From assembly GCF_019966545.1 (NCBI RefSeq), contig NZ_JAIMIC010000017.1, positions 1-57,236 of the forward strand: DNA of 57,236 bases. The letters run 5' to 3'. Below are positions 25,451 to 36,008 of this stretch, piece by piece; within the stretch, counting starts at the first letter, position 1; each line of letters opens with the position of its first letter. The notes below the pieces were generated by a model. That model was not told where the DNA came from and searched no databases. It was given only the letters and a program-made list of their open reading frames with translations. The translations under genes and the position numbers were made by a program. The DNA comes from Heliomarina baculiformis. GTDB taxonomy: Bacteria; Pseudomonadota; Alphaproteobacteria; Rhodobacterales; Rhodobacteraceae.

Positions 25451-27223
25451 TCAGCCCAGTTTCTTTTGCCAATATTCCGGGGCGGTGAGGCGGTCATAGC
25501 CGCTGCGGTAGCTGGTTTTGAGGTCGTCATATTCGCGCATGAAGCGGATCAGCATCTTGGTCATCTGCCAGCAGGTCGCGAAGAAGCGGCGCTTGGACTG
25601 GATGACCGTATAGGCCTTGTCGCGGTTGGCGCTGAGATAGGTGACCTTGCGGGCTCCGTAGGCGGGATAGACGATGCCGCGATCGGCCATGGTCAGGTTG
25701 ATCTTGTCCCAGAACCGCGCGGAAAACGGGACTAAATGGCCATTTAGAGTATACGTCCCGATCAGGGTGCGGATCGGGCGGGAGATTTTTGTCAGGCGTT
25801 TTTTCTCGCTCAGGTCGGCCTGGTCGATGTCGCGCCAGACCTCTTCGTCCATCATGTCCTTAATGTCGGCACGACGTTGCGCCATGTCGATATTTTCGTC
25901 GAAGAAATCGGGCCCGCGCATCACGTCCTGCCATGCCAGCAGCTGAGCCTGGGCGCTTTCGTAATGGAAGCGCAGCATCGAGCGCATGATGAAGCGGATC
26001 GGGACCTTGGCGGTGCCAAGCGCGCTGCGTTCGAGTTCCGGGGTGACGAGATGCTGGATGATATGATTGCGCAGGTCGAGATATAGGGTTTGTGCACTTT
26101 CCTTTTCGGAGAAGTCGTCCTGGAAGGAGACCACGCCATTCAGGGTATGGATGTTGAAATCGTTCATCAGCGAGAAGGAGATGTCGTCGCCGCGCACGAA
26201 GAAGGGGAATGGGTGATGTTTCACCTGGTCGATGGCGAAGGCGAAGAACCACCAGCCGCCGTAGAGCGTGGCCGGGCGCTGGTGGCCGGAGGTGAGCTCC
26301 ATCTTGATCACTTCCTTGGGTTCGCGCAGGTCGGCGCCGCAGGAAATCGGGCGGCAGGCGCCGTCGAACCATGCGCCGTTTTCCCACATCGCCCATTTAT
26401 GGGTGTTGTTGATCATCGCCCCGGCGACCGCGTTGCGTCGGTCTTTTGAGAAGGCGAGGAACATGTAGGTGCGGGCGATATTCTCCATGTGGAAGGAGGC
26501 GTCGTCATCCATGAAGAGGCAATGGGAGAACCCGGCTTTGGTAGCCTCCATCAGCCCGCGAGCGAAACCACCGGCACCGCCGTAATTGGGGTTGTTGATC
26601 GGGGTGACCCGGGGAGAAGCCGGGATTTCGGCGCTGTTGCCATTGTCGACCACCTGCACGTGGATCTGCTTGGCATAAGGAAAGCCTTCGATGAAATCGC
26701 TCAAGCGGGCGACGGTTTCGCGGACCTGTTCTTCGCGTTTGAACGTCGTGATCGATACGGCCAGTCGGGGCAGGTCGGCGGGGGTGTCGCGGGTAGCGAA
26801 GCGGCCGCTGGTAAAGGTGAAACCATCGGCGTCGAGACCGCGGATATCGACGAAAACCAGACCCTGTACCGAGCGATCGATCAGGTCGGAGATGTCGAGC
26901 TGAAAGGGAGCGCCTGCCTCGAGCGTCTCGATTTCGCTGTAGATCATGTTGGAGGAGCGTTCGGCGGAGGTTTGTACCACCCGGATAAAGGCACGGCCCG
27001 AGCCGTTCAGTTCGACGATCAGGGAGTCGAGCCCGCAGCCTTTCATCCATTTGTCGAGGCTGAAGAGGTTGAAATAGCTGTTGAAGCCGAGCTTGCCGCC
27101 TGCCCCGGCCCAGAGCTCTTGCCGGCTTTGGGAGAACCCGGTGGCGCCATCTGTCTGCACGTAGAGCGACAGTTCGGTACAGATTGACGGTTCGGGGAGG
27201 ATAAGGGTCTGGAGGGTGATCAT
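25451..27223 (-). CDS. GlfT2-like galactofuranosyltransferase
   Basis: The 590-residue protein has an N-terminal beta-sandwich region (about 1-150) followed by a GT-A domain. Key motifs are NYGGAGGFARG (about 213-223), MDDDA (238-242), YGGWWFFA (321-328) and FVRGDDISFSL (342-352), matching the metal-binding, acceptor and catalytic-base motifs of mycobacterial GlfT2. It would add galactofuranose from UDP-Galf, which the mutase at 29960 makes. The C-terminal part is predicted helical. Sugar donor is inferred from family plus the neighbouring glf gene. Confidence 0.85.
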   Translation of the reverse strand: MITLQTLILPEPSICTELSLYVQTDGATGFSQSRQELWAGAGGKLGFNSYFNLFSLDKWMKGCGLDSLIVELNGSGRAFIRVVQTSAERSSNMIYSEIETLEAGAPFQLDISDLIDRSVQGLVFVDIRGLDADGFTFTSGRFATRDTPADLPRLAVSITTFKREEQVRETVARLSDFIEGFPYAKQIHVQVVDNGNSAEIPASPRVTPINNPNYGGAGGFARGLMEATKAGFSHCLFMDDDASFHMENIARTYMFLAFSKDRRNAVAGAMINNTHKWAMWENGAWFDGACRPISCGADLREPKEVIKMELTSGHQRPATLYGGWWFFAFAIDQVKHHPFPFFVRGDDISFSLMNDFNIHTLNGVVSFQDDFSEKESAQTLYLDLRNHIIQHLVTPELERSALGTAKVPIRFIMRSMLRFHYESAQAQLLAWQDVMRGPDFFDENIDMAQRRADIKDMMDEEVWRDIDQADLSEKKRLTKISRPIRTLIGTYTLNGHLVPFSARFWDKINLTMADRGIVYPAYGARKVTYLSANRDKAYTVIQSKRRFFATCWQMTKMLIRFMREYDDLKTSYRSGYDRLTAPEYWQKKLG

Positions 27224-27272
27224 CTTACGTCTCTAAAAAGTGATTTTTGCCTGTTCCGGCGGATATGGGACA

Positions 27273-28418
27273 TCATGCTGTAGCCGCATATTCCCGGGCT
27301 AGGCCTTGAATGAAATCGCGCAACCTGTCGTTTGGCAGACTGTTGAGCGGAATCTTGGAGAGAAAATCGGCCACCGCTTCGGATTCCGGGATGGGGAGCG
27401 GTTTTGTCATCTCGTCGATATCGGGGAAAAACGCGTCCTGCCCGGTCAGTTCGGACAGGTAGGCATGGATCGGGACGAATTTTTCAGCCAGTTCGGCGCG
27501 CAGTGAGCCGCCGAACATCTCGATCTCGCGATTGGGCAGGGGGGTGATGTGTTTCTTGCTGGTCAGCAGGTAGTGGCGCATCTCGCCGGCTTCCTGTGCG
27601 GGCAGGTCGTGGTTGGCGCGGCGGGCGATTTCCATCGCGGCGCGGGGCAGGCTTTCATTGGCGCGCAGGCTGGTCTTGAGCCCTTGGGGCAGGCTGAGCC
27701 CGGTGGTGCCGAAGAAATCCTCGACCGAACCGCCAGAGGCCAGCACATCGGCGTAGTTGCGGATATGGAGCGGCGCACCGGGGAAACGGTCGACCCAAGG
27801 AGCGATGACGCTTTTATAGTTGAAGTGGATCGTCTTGGTGTAATGGTCAGCGGCGCCGTCGCTGATCGCGCGGACCTTGTCACCAAAGCGCATCCGCTGG
27901 GCATGCCAGGCTACGAGGTATTCATCGGGGCGGCGTAATACGCAATATAGAGACTGTTCTGCCTCGGGAAAGATGTCGCGGACCTTGTCGATCATATCGG
28001 GGTGGCGGGGGCCGAAATTGGCCATGACCTCGGAGCAGAGGACGACGGTTTCCGGTTGCAGGAAATGCGCCTGCATCTGCATTGCCCGCACCATCTGGCC
28101 GACGCCGGGCAGACCTTCGTGCCAGGGCGGGGGGGTGCCGTTATTGGCCTGCGCCAGCATTTTGAAAGCCAGCGCATTATGCGGCTCGCGCGCGTTCATC
28201 GGCGGCGCGCCCTTGCTGGCCTTCGTGACCCGGCTGCGCAGCCCGCTGGGCAGGGGGGTATGTTCCAGCAGGCGCGCGGCCATGTAGGACATGCTTTCGC
28301 TTTCGACGCCGGGATAGAGAATGCCCGCCCGCATCAGGGTGATCTGGTTCCGGAACAGGAAGCTTTGCAGTGCGGTCGAGCCGACCTTGTGGTGACCGAA
28401 GTAGATCGTGACTTTCAT
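27273..28418 (-). CDS. Sulfotransferase-like protein 1
   Basis: The 381-residue protein starts with a 5'-phosphosulfate-binding-like loop, FGHHKVGSTALQSFLF (residues 7-22), the pattern of PAPS-dependent sulfotransferases. A later segment CVLRRPDEYLVAWHA resembles the 3'-phosphate-binding region but lacks its usual Ser. It is 49 bases downstream of the GlfT2-like gene's start side and co-directional with a paralogue at 28466. Sulfation of the exported polysaccharide is inferred; the acceptor is unknown. Confidence 0.65.
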   Translation of the reverse strand: MKVTIYFGHHKVGSTALQSFLFRNQITLMRAGILYPGVESESMSYMAARLLEHTPLPSGLRSRVTKASKGAPPMNAREPHNALAFKMLAQANNGTPPPWHEGLPGVGQMVRAMQMQAHFLQPETVVLCSEVMANFGPRHPDMIDKVRDIFPEAEQSLYCVLRRPDEYLVAWHAQRMRFGDKVRAISDGAADHYTKTIHFNYKSVIAPWVDRFPGAPLHIRNYADVLASGGSVEDFFGTTGLSLPQGLKTSLRANESLPRAAMEIARRANHDLPAQEAGEMRHYLLTSKKHITPLPNREIEMFGGSLRAELAEKFVPIHAYLSELTGQDAFFPDIDEMTKPLPIPESEAVADFLSKIPLNSLPNDRLRDFIQGLAREYAATA

Positions 28419-28465
28419 TGCGTTCTCACTCGTACCCGTCTCGGATGGGGCGTTGCGGCAGGGAT

Positions 28466-29701
28466 CTAGCCCCGGCCCTCTTGCCTCTTGTTTTTCTTCC
28501 GCCCCTGCTTTCTGCCCTTGTTAGGGCCTTTTTCAGCCGGTTCTCCCTCCACATCGCGAAGCCGTTTGCCATGCAGGAAGGCAGGCCAGTTGACCTCGTC
28601 GTTTTCCAGCAGGCCGCCGATCATCCGCGACATCAGGTCGAGCGAGCGCATCTCGGAGGGGGGCAGGTAATCGGCCGGTCTGGCGGATTGCGGCTTTTTC
28701 AGGGCCTTGTCCACTGCGGCCTGCAATTCCTGCTGCATCAGCGGGGCACCGTCAAAAAAGGTATCGTCCATGGCGCGGGCATCGGCCATGTAGGTTTTCT
28801 GGATAGCCCGGGCGAGGGTCTTGTGCAGGGCGATCTTGGTACTTTGCGGCGGGGGCGGCATCTGGCCGATGATGCGGGCGATTTCCCAGCCCACCTTGAG
28901 CCGCAGGTCGCGGGGAGCCGAGAGATGCCGTTGCAGCACCTTGAGCCGCATCAGGTCCTCGACGCAGAGCGATTCATTGGCCGCATCGGTGCCGGTGATC
29001 TCGAACTCCAGCCCGCCAAAGGCGTAATGGATGAAATCGTCTACCACCGATTTGCGGTAGAGCGCATCGCGCACCATCGGGCGCAGGGTGAAGGCATCGC
29101 CATAAGCTTCGCGCCAGGCGGTGAAGCGCGGCAGGTAGATGAATTCGCCACCGGTCTGCTTGTTGGCGGCAAACTGGTCGAGATCGCTTTTCAGGGCGCG
29201 GGGCACGCCGACCTTGGTGCGTTCGGCAAAGCTTGAGGTGATACGCGCGGCATGGGGGCGGACATAGCCGATGATGCGGATTTCATCGGCGCTGTCGGCA
29301 AAGAAACGGTCGGTGATGTCGCGAAACACCGCGGCGGGCACGGTTTCGATCGCCTCGGCCGAGATCAGCACGAAATCGGCATCGCTGGCCGCGACCCGGG
29401 CCGCCAGCCGTTCCAGCGGCTGTGCCGCCCTGGCGCGCTCCTCGTCGGTCTGCGCCGCATGATAGGCCATGCACTGGTCGCCGAGCACGTTGCTGGCAAG
29501 CTTGGCCGGGTAGAACAGGCTGCGATCCTTCAGCGAGACGCGCCCCTTGGCAAAGGCGAGCTGGATCGAGGTCGAGCCGGTCTTGTGATCCCCGATGTGA
29601 AAGATCAGCGTCTTGCGTCCCTTGGCCGGGGCCGGGTTTGGGGCCGGCGCGTAGGACGGGGCGGCGGGAGTCTTGGGCGCTGCGGTCTTTTTTCTGAACA
29701 T
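28466..29701 (-). CDS. Sulfotransferase-like protein 2
   Basis: The 411-residue protein has a Pro/Ala-rich lead (about 7-27), then IGDHKTGSTSIQ (36-47), the PAPS 5'-phosphosulfate loop pattern, and GYVRPHAARITSSFAE resembling the 3'-phosphate motif with Arg and Ser. It ends in a very basic Lys/Arg/Gly tail. It lies 47 bases upstream of sulfotransferase-like gene 1 on the same strand. A third, broken paralogue is at 36005-37191. No PAPS synthesis genes are in the window. Confidence 0.65.
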   Translation of the reverse strand: MFRKKTAAPKTPAAPSYAPAPNPAPAKGRKTLIFHIGDHKTGSTSIQLAFAKGRVSLKDRSLFYPAKLASNVLGDQCMAYHAAQTDEERARAAQPLERLAARVAASDADFVLISAEAIETVPAAVFRDITDRFFADSADEIRIIGYVRPHAARITSSFAERTKVGVPRALKSDLDQFAANKQTGGEFIYLPRFTAWREAYGDAFTLRPMVRDALYRKSVVDDFIHYAFGGLEFEITGTDAANESLCVEDLMRLKVLQRHLSAPRDLRLKVGWEIARIIGQMPPPPQSTKIALHKTLARAIQKTYMADARAMDDTFFDGAPLMQQELQAAVDKALKKPQSARPADYLPPSEMRSLDLMSRMIGGLLENDEVNWPAFLHGKRLRDVEGEPAEKGPNKGRKQGRKKNKRQEGRG

Positions 29702-31117
<1,416 letters not shown>

Positions 31118-31310
31118 GCGCAGAACGGAATTGTGCCCCCAAAGCCGCAAGATGTTGTGACCGTCGCTGTTGTGACTCCAAGCCTTGAAGCTTTGGACCT
31201 GATCTGGCTAGTGTCTCGCGAGGCTTCTGGTACGAGGCGTTGCAAGCGAAGCCTGTCACTCAGGCCTCCGTCTCACCATTCCGGCTGACGATGTCAGACA
31301 AGAGAGCAAA

Positions 31311-32840
31311 ATGAGAAACTTTTTTTATCGGTTCGGAATCTTCCGGTTTATTTATCGGGTTATTTTCGGGGTTCGTCAGCGTACCCGAAAGTCGCTTATT
31401 CTGCTTGAAGAAATGAACCGGAATTGGGAGCGCTTTCAGGAAGAGAGCCACCGAAGCCGGGATGAGCTACGCCATGAAATGGCCCAGCAGCGCCAAGAAA
31501 TGGAACGTCGAATCGCTGCACTTGGCGAGCGTCAGATCGAGCGCGATGATTTCATGTTCCAGACGCAGAAAACCTTTCAGGATACGATCACGAAAAACCT
31601 GAAATCCGAGGCACTTCAGTCAGATCTGCGTGTTTTGAGAGAGACGCAGCTGAAGCAGATTGCACCTCAAGTCGAGAGCCTCCAAGAGCAGATGGACAAG
31701 CTGCTTGCCAGAGAGGCCGAGCGGGGTGATTTTCTGCATCAGCGCCAGGTCAGCTTTGAAAAGGAACTGCATGAACTGTTCCTGAAGGGGCGGCGTGAAA
31801 ACAGCCAGGTTCAGGACGAGATCCGATCCTATTTGGAAAAACTGAAAGCGGATATTCAGAAGAACCGCCCGGATGCGACGCTGAACGCCCTGAAAAAATC
31901 GATCGAGAAGATAGAGCAGCGGAGCGTGGAACATCCCAAGCTGATGGCGGAAAGCAATCGGCTGGCGGATTATGCCCGGGTTTTCAGTGGCTCCGCCCGG
32001 AAACTGCAGGCTATTCCCAAGCTTAAAGAAGCGATGAACGATTATGTCATGATGCTTGAGGAGGGCGACCCCTTCCGGCTCTGGGACTATGAAATCAGCT
32101 ATCTTGACCGCAAGGCTCTCTGGATTCAGCTCAACGAGCTGATCTTTCGGGAAGAATACTTCTTTTCCGAGGATTTCGAGGCCCCTCACCGGATTATTGA
32201 TGGCGGTACCAATATCGGGCTGTCGCTGCTGTTCTTCAAAGCGATCTATCCCAATGCGGAGGTCATCGGTTTCGAACCGAATGAGGATTGCTACAATGTC
32301 GCGATGGAGAATATCACCCGAAACAACCTCACGGGTGTAACCTTGATCAAGGCGGCTCTTAGCAGCGAAACAGGGCGGCAAACCCTGTTTACCAGCGCCG
32401 AGGACAGCATGGCGTCATCTCTGGCGCCGCGTGCCATCACCGAGGAAATGAAAGAGAATTCTGTCGAGGTGGATGCTGTGGCCCTGGCCGAGTATCTCGA
32501 TAAACCGGTCGATTTTCTCAAGCTCGATATCGAAGGCAGCGAGGCAGAGGTGATGAACTCTGTCAGGGACAAGCTGGATGCCGTGCAGAACATCTTTTGC
32601 GAGTACCATTTCGGCAAGGGTAATACCGGAAATAACCTCAGGGATATCATCGATGTGCTCGATGACACCGGGTTCGATTACCAGATCGCGAAATCCGTCT
32701 GGTTCGGCGACCATTCCGAATACCGTCCCCTGCAGCATGTCGGGGAAAATTACAGCGGCGTGGTATATGCCAGAAAGCGGGCCCTGATGTCCGGTGCGCC
32801 TGCCGAGGGCGATCTAGATGCCACGTCCAAAGCCGTTTGA
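31311..32840 (+). CDS. Coiled-coil FkbM-family methyltransferase
   Basis: The 509-residue protein fuses a long charged coiled coil (about 30-210, Glu/Gln/Arg-rich) to a C-terminal FkbM methyltransferase (about 275-490). That domain has SAM motif IIDGGTNIGLS (295-305), GFEPNEDCY and FLKLDIEGSEAEV (402-414). FkbM enzymes O-methylate sugars or polyketides; O-methylation of a polysaccharide residue is likely. The coiled coil is an uncommon addition and may tether it to partner proteins. The DUF115 gene follows after nine bases. Confidence 0.85.
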   Translation: MRNFFYRFGIFRFIYRVIFGVRQRTRKSLILLEEMNRNWERFQEESHRSRDELRHEMAQQRQEMERRIAALGERQIERDDFMFQTQKTFQDTITKNLKSEALQSDLRVLRETQLKQIAPQVESLQEQMDKLLAREAERGDFLHQRQVSFEKELHELFLKGRRENSQVQDEIRSYLEKLKADIQKNRPDATLNALKKSIEKIEQRSVEHPKLMAESNRLADYARVFSGSARKLQAIPKLKEAMNDYVMMLEEGDPFRLWDYEISYLDRKALWIQLNELIFREEYFFSEDFEAPHRIIDGGTNIGLSLLFFKAIYPNAEVIGFEPNEDCYNVAMENITRNNLTGVTLIKAALSSETGRQTLFTSAEDSMASSLAPRAITEEMKENSVEVDAVALAEYLDKPVDFLKLDIEGSEAEVMNSVRDKLDAVQNIFCEYHFGKGNTGNNLRDIIDVLDDTGFDYQIAKSVWFGDHSEYRPLQHVGENYSGVVYARKRALMSGAPAEGDLDATSKAV

Positions 32841-32849
32841 GGTGATACT

Positions 32850-33791
32850 ATGCTGAAAAAGATTTTCCCGGCTACCTCTCAGCCTTCCGCGCCGCTGGTC
32901 ATGGACAAGGCCACGGCGCTGCGGCTGGAAGCGTTGGAAAGCAAGCTCGCCGAAATGGACGATCTGGCAGCGCGTCTGACGAAAGCCGAAAAGACCCTGC
33001 AGGCCCGTACCAATGAGCTAAACAAGCTGAAGTACAACGCGACTCTGGTCTCGCGCACCATGGAGAGCGTGTTCCGCTCGATGTTCGGGCGCAGCCTGCA
33101 GGACTTTGTGGGGATCCACGCGGGGGAGCGCTGTTTCGTCATCGGAAACGGACCGTCGCTCAACAAGATCGACATGACCCGGCTCAGGACCGAGATCACG
33201 ATGGGATCCAACCGGGCCTTCCTTGGCTTTGAGCAATGGGGCTTTGTCTACAATTACTGGATGCTGCAGGATCGCGTGCTGGCGGATCAGAACGCCGATG
33301 AGATCGCCGAGCAGATGCCAGATGAGGTGGTGAAGTTTCTTCCCTACACGATCATCAAGCATTTCGATGTTTCCAAGCTGCAGAACATGGTGCCGGTGCA
33401 TCTGGATTATACGCGCCAGTGTACCTTTTCGAACGATCCTTCTGCCTTGCACGAAGGCTTTACAGTGACGGTCGGTCTTTTGCAGATCGCTGCCATCATG
33501 GGATGCAAGCAGATCATTCTGGTCGGGACAGATCATAACTATCCGATCCCCGAAGAAAATGTGAACGCGGACCGCAAATGGTCGGGCAAGGGGCTGGAGA
33601 CCCATTTTTCTGCAGCCTACACCAACCATGAGAAGGGCCAGGTGTGGGAAATGCCCGATGTGGTCAAGATGAACCGGGCCTATGACGCCGCTGCCAAGTG
33701 GGCTGAGGAAAACGGGATCGAGATTCTGAACGCCACGCCGGGCAGCAAGCTGAATTCCTTTCCGAAGGTGGATTATGACAGCCTCTTCTGA
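32850..33791 (+). CDS. DUF115-like putative glycosyltransferase (GNGPSL family)
   Basis: The 313-residue protein has a short N-terminal coiled coil (about 20-62) and a domain beginning CFVIGNGPSLNKIDMTRL (about 95-112), followed by MGSNRAFLGF and QIILVGTDHNYPI. This nucleotide-binding signature occurs in DUF115/MptE-like proteins and resembles the start of bacterial GT42 sialyltransferases. A CMP-sugar-using transferase is therefore conceivable but unproven. The same domain forms the C-terminal third of the protein at 39212-41302. The next gene starts inside its last codons. Confidence 0.65.
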   Translation: MLKKIFPATSQPSAPLVMDKATALRLEALESKLAEMDDLAARLTKAEKTLQARTNELNKLKYNATLVSRTMESVFRSMFGRSLQDFVGIHAGERCFVIGNGPSLNKIDMTRLRTEITMGSNRAFLGFEQWGFVYNYWMLQDRVLADQNADEIAEQMPDEVVKFLPYTIIKHFDVSKLQNMVPVHLDYTRQCTFSNDPSALHEGFTVTVGLLQIAAIMGCKQIILVGTDHNYPIPEENVNADRKWSGKGLETHFSAAYTNHEKGQVWEMPDVVKMNRAYDAAAKWAEENGIEILNATPGSKLNSFPKVDYDSLF

Positions 33792-34764
33792 AGAGGTCGG
33801 GGGCGCGCCCCTGATCTCGGTCGTCGTTCCTGTATACAACACCGAAGCCTATCTGCGGGAATGCCTGGATTCGATCCTCGGGCAGACGCATGGCAACCTC
33901 GAGATCCTCTGTGTCGACGATTGCTCTCCGGACAATTCGGCGGAGCTGATCCGGGAATATGCGGAACGGGACCCCCGCGTGACGCTGGTTCAGCACGAGG
34001 AAAACCAAGGGCTGGGACCCGCCCGGAATACCGGGATCCGGGCGGCCACGGGCGCGCTGATCGGTTTTGTCGACAGCGATGACTGGATCGAACCGGAGAT
34101 GTATGCCCGGCTGCTGGAGACGATGCAGCGTGAGCAGGCCGACATCGTGCAATGTTCCGCCGCGCGCATCTCGGATGGTCGCAACATTGGCTCTTATCCG
34201 GTTTCAGGGGGCGCCCGGAACAAGTTCACGATGCACAGTATGTTCGGGGAAAGACCGAAATTCGTCGGGGCAGCCTGGAACAAGCTCTACAAGACCAGCC
34301 TGTTCCTCGATAACGACATCTTCTACCCGGCCATCCTGTTCGAGGACGTGGCGACCACGCCGCGTCTTGTGCATTGCGCAAAGCGGATTGCCAGCCTGCC
34401 GGAAAGCTACCTGAATTATCGCTACCGTGACGACTCGATCGTCAACGATGTCAGTATCGCCAAGGTCGAGAAGCGGATCGACGGGCTGTTCTCGGCGATG
34501 ATTATCCTGGCCGGGTATTTTACAGCGCGCAAAGCCTACTCGCTGGAATTCGTTCTGAATTTCCGCGAGTACCTGATGCCTCAGCTGGAACGCAACATCC
34601 GTATCGCCCAGGAGTTTTCCGACAGGGGAGAGGCGCTGGAGTGCTGTTTGAGAGCCATCGAGGTGCACCTCATGGGGACCGAACCGGGAATCCAGTATTT
34701 CTTTCCCGACCGGGTCAAGGTGATGCAGGGATTTCGAAATCGGACCAGGTCAACCATAATCTAA
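33775..34764 (+). CDS. GT2 family glycosyltransferase
   Basis: The 329-residue protein has a standard GT2 fold: VVVPVYNTEAYLRECLDSIL, CVDDCSPDNS, NQGLGPARNTGI and FVDSDDW (DxD). GAAWNKLYKTSLF and LFEDVATTPRL follow, typical of capsule transferases of the EpsJ/WcaA kind. It overlaps the DUF115 gene by 17 bases, implying coupled translation. Donor and acceptor cannot be told. Confidence 0.9.
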   Translation: MTASSEEVGGAPLISVVVPVYNTEAYLRECLDSILGQTHGNLEILCVDDCSPDNSAELIREYAERDPRVTLVQHEENQGLGPARNTGIRAATGALIGFVDSDDWIEPEMYARLLETMQREQADIVQCSAARISDGRNIGSYPVSGGARNKFTMHSMFGERPKFVGAAWNKLYKTSLFLDNDIFYPAILFEDVATTPRLVHCAKRIASLPESYLNYRYRDDSIVNDVSIAKVEKRIDGLFSAMIILAGYFTARKAYSLEFVLNFREYLMPQLERNIRIAQEFSDRGEALECCLRAIEVHLMGTEPGIQYFFPDRVKVMQGFRNRTRSTII

Positions 34765-34778
34765 AACAGAGTATCCGC

Positions 34779-36008
34779 ATGCTCAAGAATAAGCGAAAAT
34801 CAGAAGTGATTGCCGGGATGACTAAAGAAGATACCGATATAATTCATCAACGCAACAATCCATCATCAAGTGCGGTAACTTTCGTTTTTTCGACATTTGA
34901 AGGGGTGAATCGGGGCGCAAGGTCATTTTCGTTCAGACATCTTCTTCTCGATTTGGATGCCAACATCGTTTATATTAAAGATCGTTCAAATCAGTGGTAC
35001 AATAGAGGAATTTTGGGGGTTGGCAGCGACCTAAGTTCTACAATAATTTCTCTTAAAGGAATAATCGAAAGTTTTGGGTATACTGAAGTCCGGTGCACAG
35101 GGACTTCAATGGGAGGCTATGCCGCCATTCTGTTTGGGAATGAAATTGGAGCGGAAAGTATTCTTGCCTTTTCGCCTCAAACTTTTTTGGCACCACCCTA
35201 TCCCCGCTACAATAGAAGCCTTCATGAAGGAGAGTACCTTGATTTATCAAGGAATATTGCATCCCCGGTGGCTAAAACCAGAATTATAGTTGGCGAAGAC
35301 GAACTATTTGATCTTTTTGGTGTTGCCAGACTGCCTTTTTGGAGACATATCGACCTTCAAATTGTCCGAGCTGGTACACATATGATACCCAGATTTCTTC
35401 ATGATGCTGGCGTATTTAAGGGTACTTTGGTTAATCTAGCGACGACAGGAGAGTTCTCAGACCTTGGTGTTGAGCGATCTGATTTGAATTTTTCGGCTGT
35501 GGCTTCTGATTTGTGTGTGGCAGCAGAAGGTGTCTATGGAAGACATATAGGCGAAGCAAAAAATGTTTTGCAGCACTTCGTTAGAGCGCGGCCGAATTGG
35601 GCGGGCGCTCACTTTTGGCTAGGACGTGTTTTGGAAAAACAGGGAATCTATGATGCTTCTGCGGAACACCTAGAGAAAGCCGTTGAGCTTAACCCTGTAA
35701 TGTACGAAGCGGCAAGTCGAGCTGCGCAGGTGCATCTGAAACAGGAAAATTGGTCCAGTGCTCTGAGATGTGGAATTTTAGCGTGGACTGTAAATAAATC
35801 GCTCACAGGAATTAGAGATCGCGTAAGTGAGGCTGTAATTGATCTTATAAAAAACGGGTTGAAACAGGAGAATGTCAGCTCTCAATGCTGGGAGTTGTTG
35901 GAAACTTTGGATGTTCTGTTTCAAAGAGAAGAACTTCAAGAGCATTCGTTGAGATCAGAGGTCAGGGAGTTGCTGGCACAACGGAAAATGTCTGATTTTA
36001 AAAGCTAA
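34779..36008 (+). CDS. Alpha/beta-hydrolase-like protein with TPR tail, A/T-rich
   Basis: The 409-residue protein has a nucleophile elbow GTSMGGYAAILFG (about 108-120) in an alpha/beta-hydrolase-like fold, with a plausible Asp/Glu (VGEDELFD) and His (RAGTHMI) downstream. A tetratricopeptide segment follows (about 245-330, with WLGRVLEKQGIYDASAEHLEKA). The ATG at 34779, just after the GT2 stop codon, is preferred to the overlapping 34641. The gene is visibly richer in A/T than its neighbours, which suggests recent acquisition. An esterase or acyltransferase acting on polysaccharide is possible. Its stop codon overlaps that of the convergent gene. Confidence 0.7.
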   Translation: MLKNKRKSEVIAGMTKEDTDIIHQRNNPSSSAVTFVFSTFEGVNRGARSFSFRHLLLDLDANIVYIKDRSNQWYNRGILGVGSDLSSTIISLKGIIESFGYTEVRCTGTSMGGYAAILFGNEIGAESILAFSPQTFLAPPYPRYNRSLHEGEYLDLSRNIASPVAKTRIIVGEDELFDLFGVARLPFWRHIDLQIVRAGTHMIPRFLHDAGVFKGTLVNLATTGEFSDLGVERSDLNFSAVASDLCVAAEGVYGRHIGEAKNVLQHFVRARPNWAGAHFWLGRVLEKQGIYDASAEHLEKAVELNPVMYEAASRAAQVHLKQENWSSALRCGILAWTVNKSLTGIRDRVSEAVIDLIKNGLKQENVSSQCWELLETLDVLFQREELQEHSLRSEVRELLAQRKMSDFKS

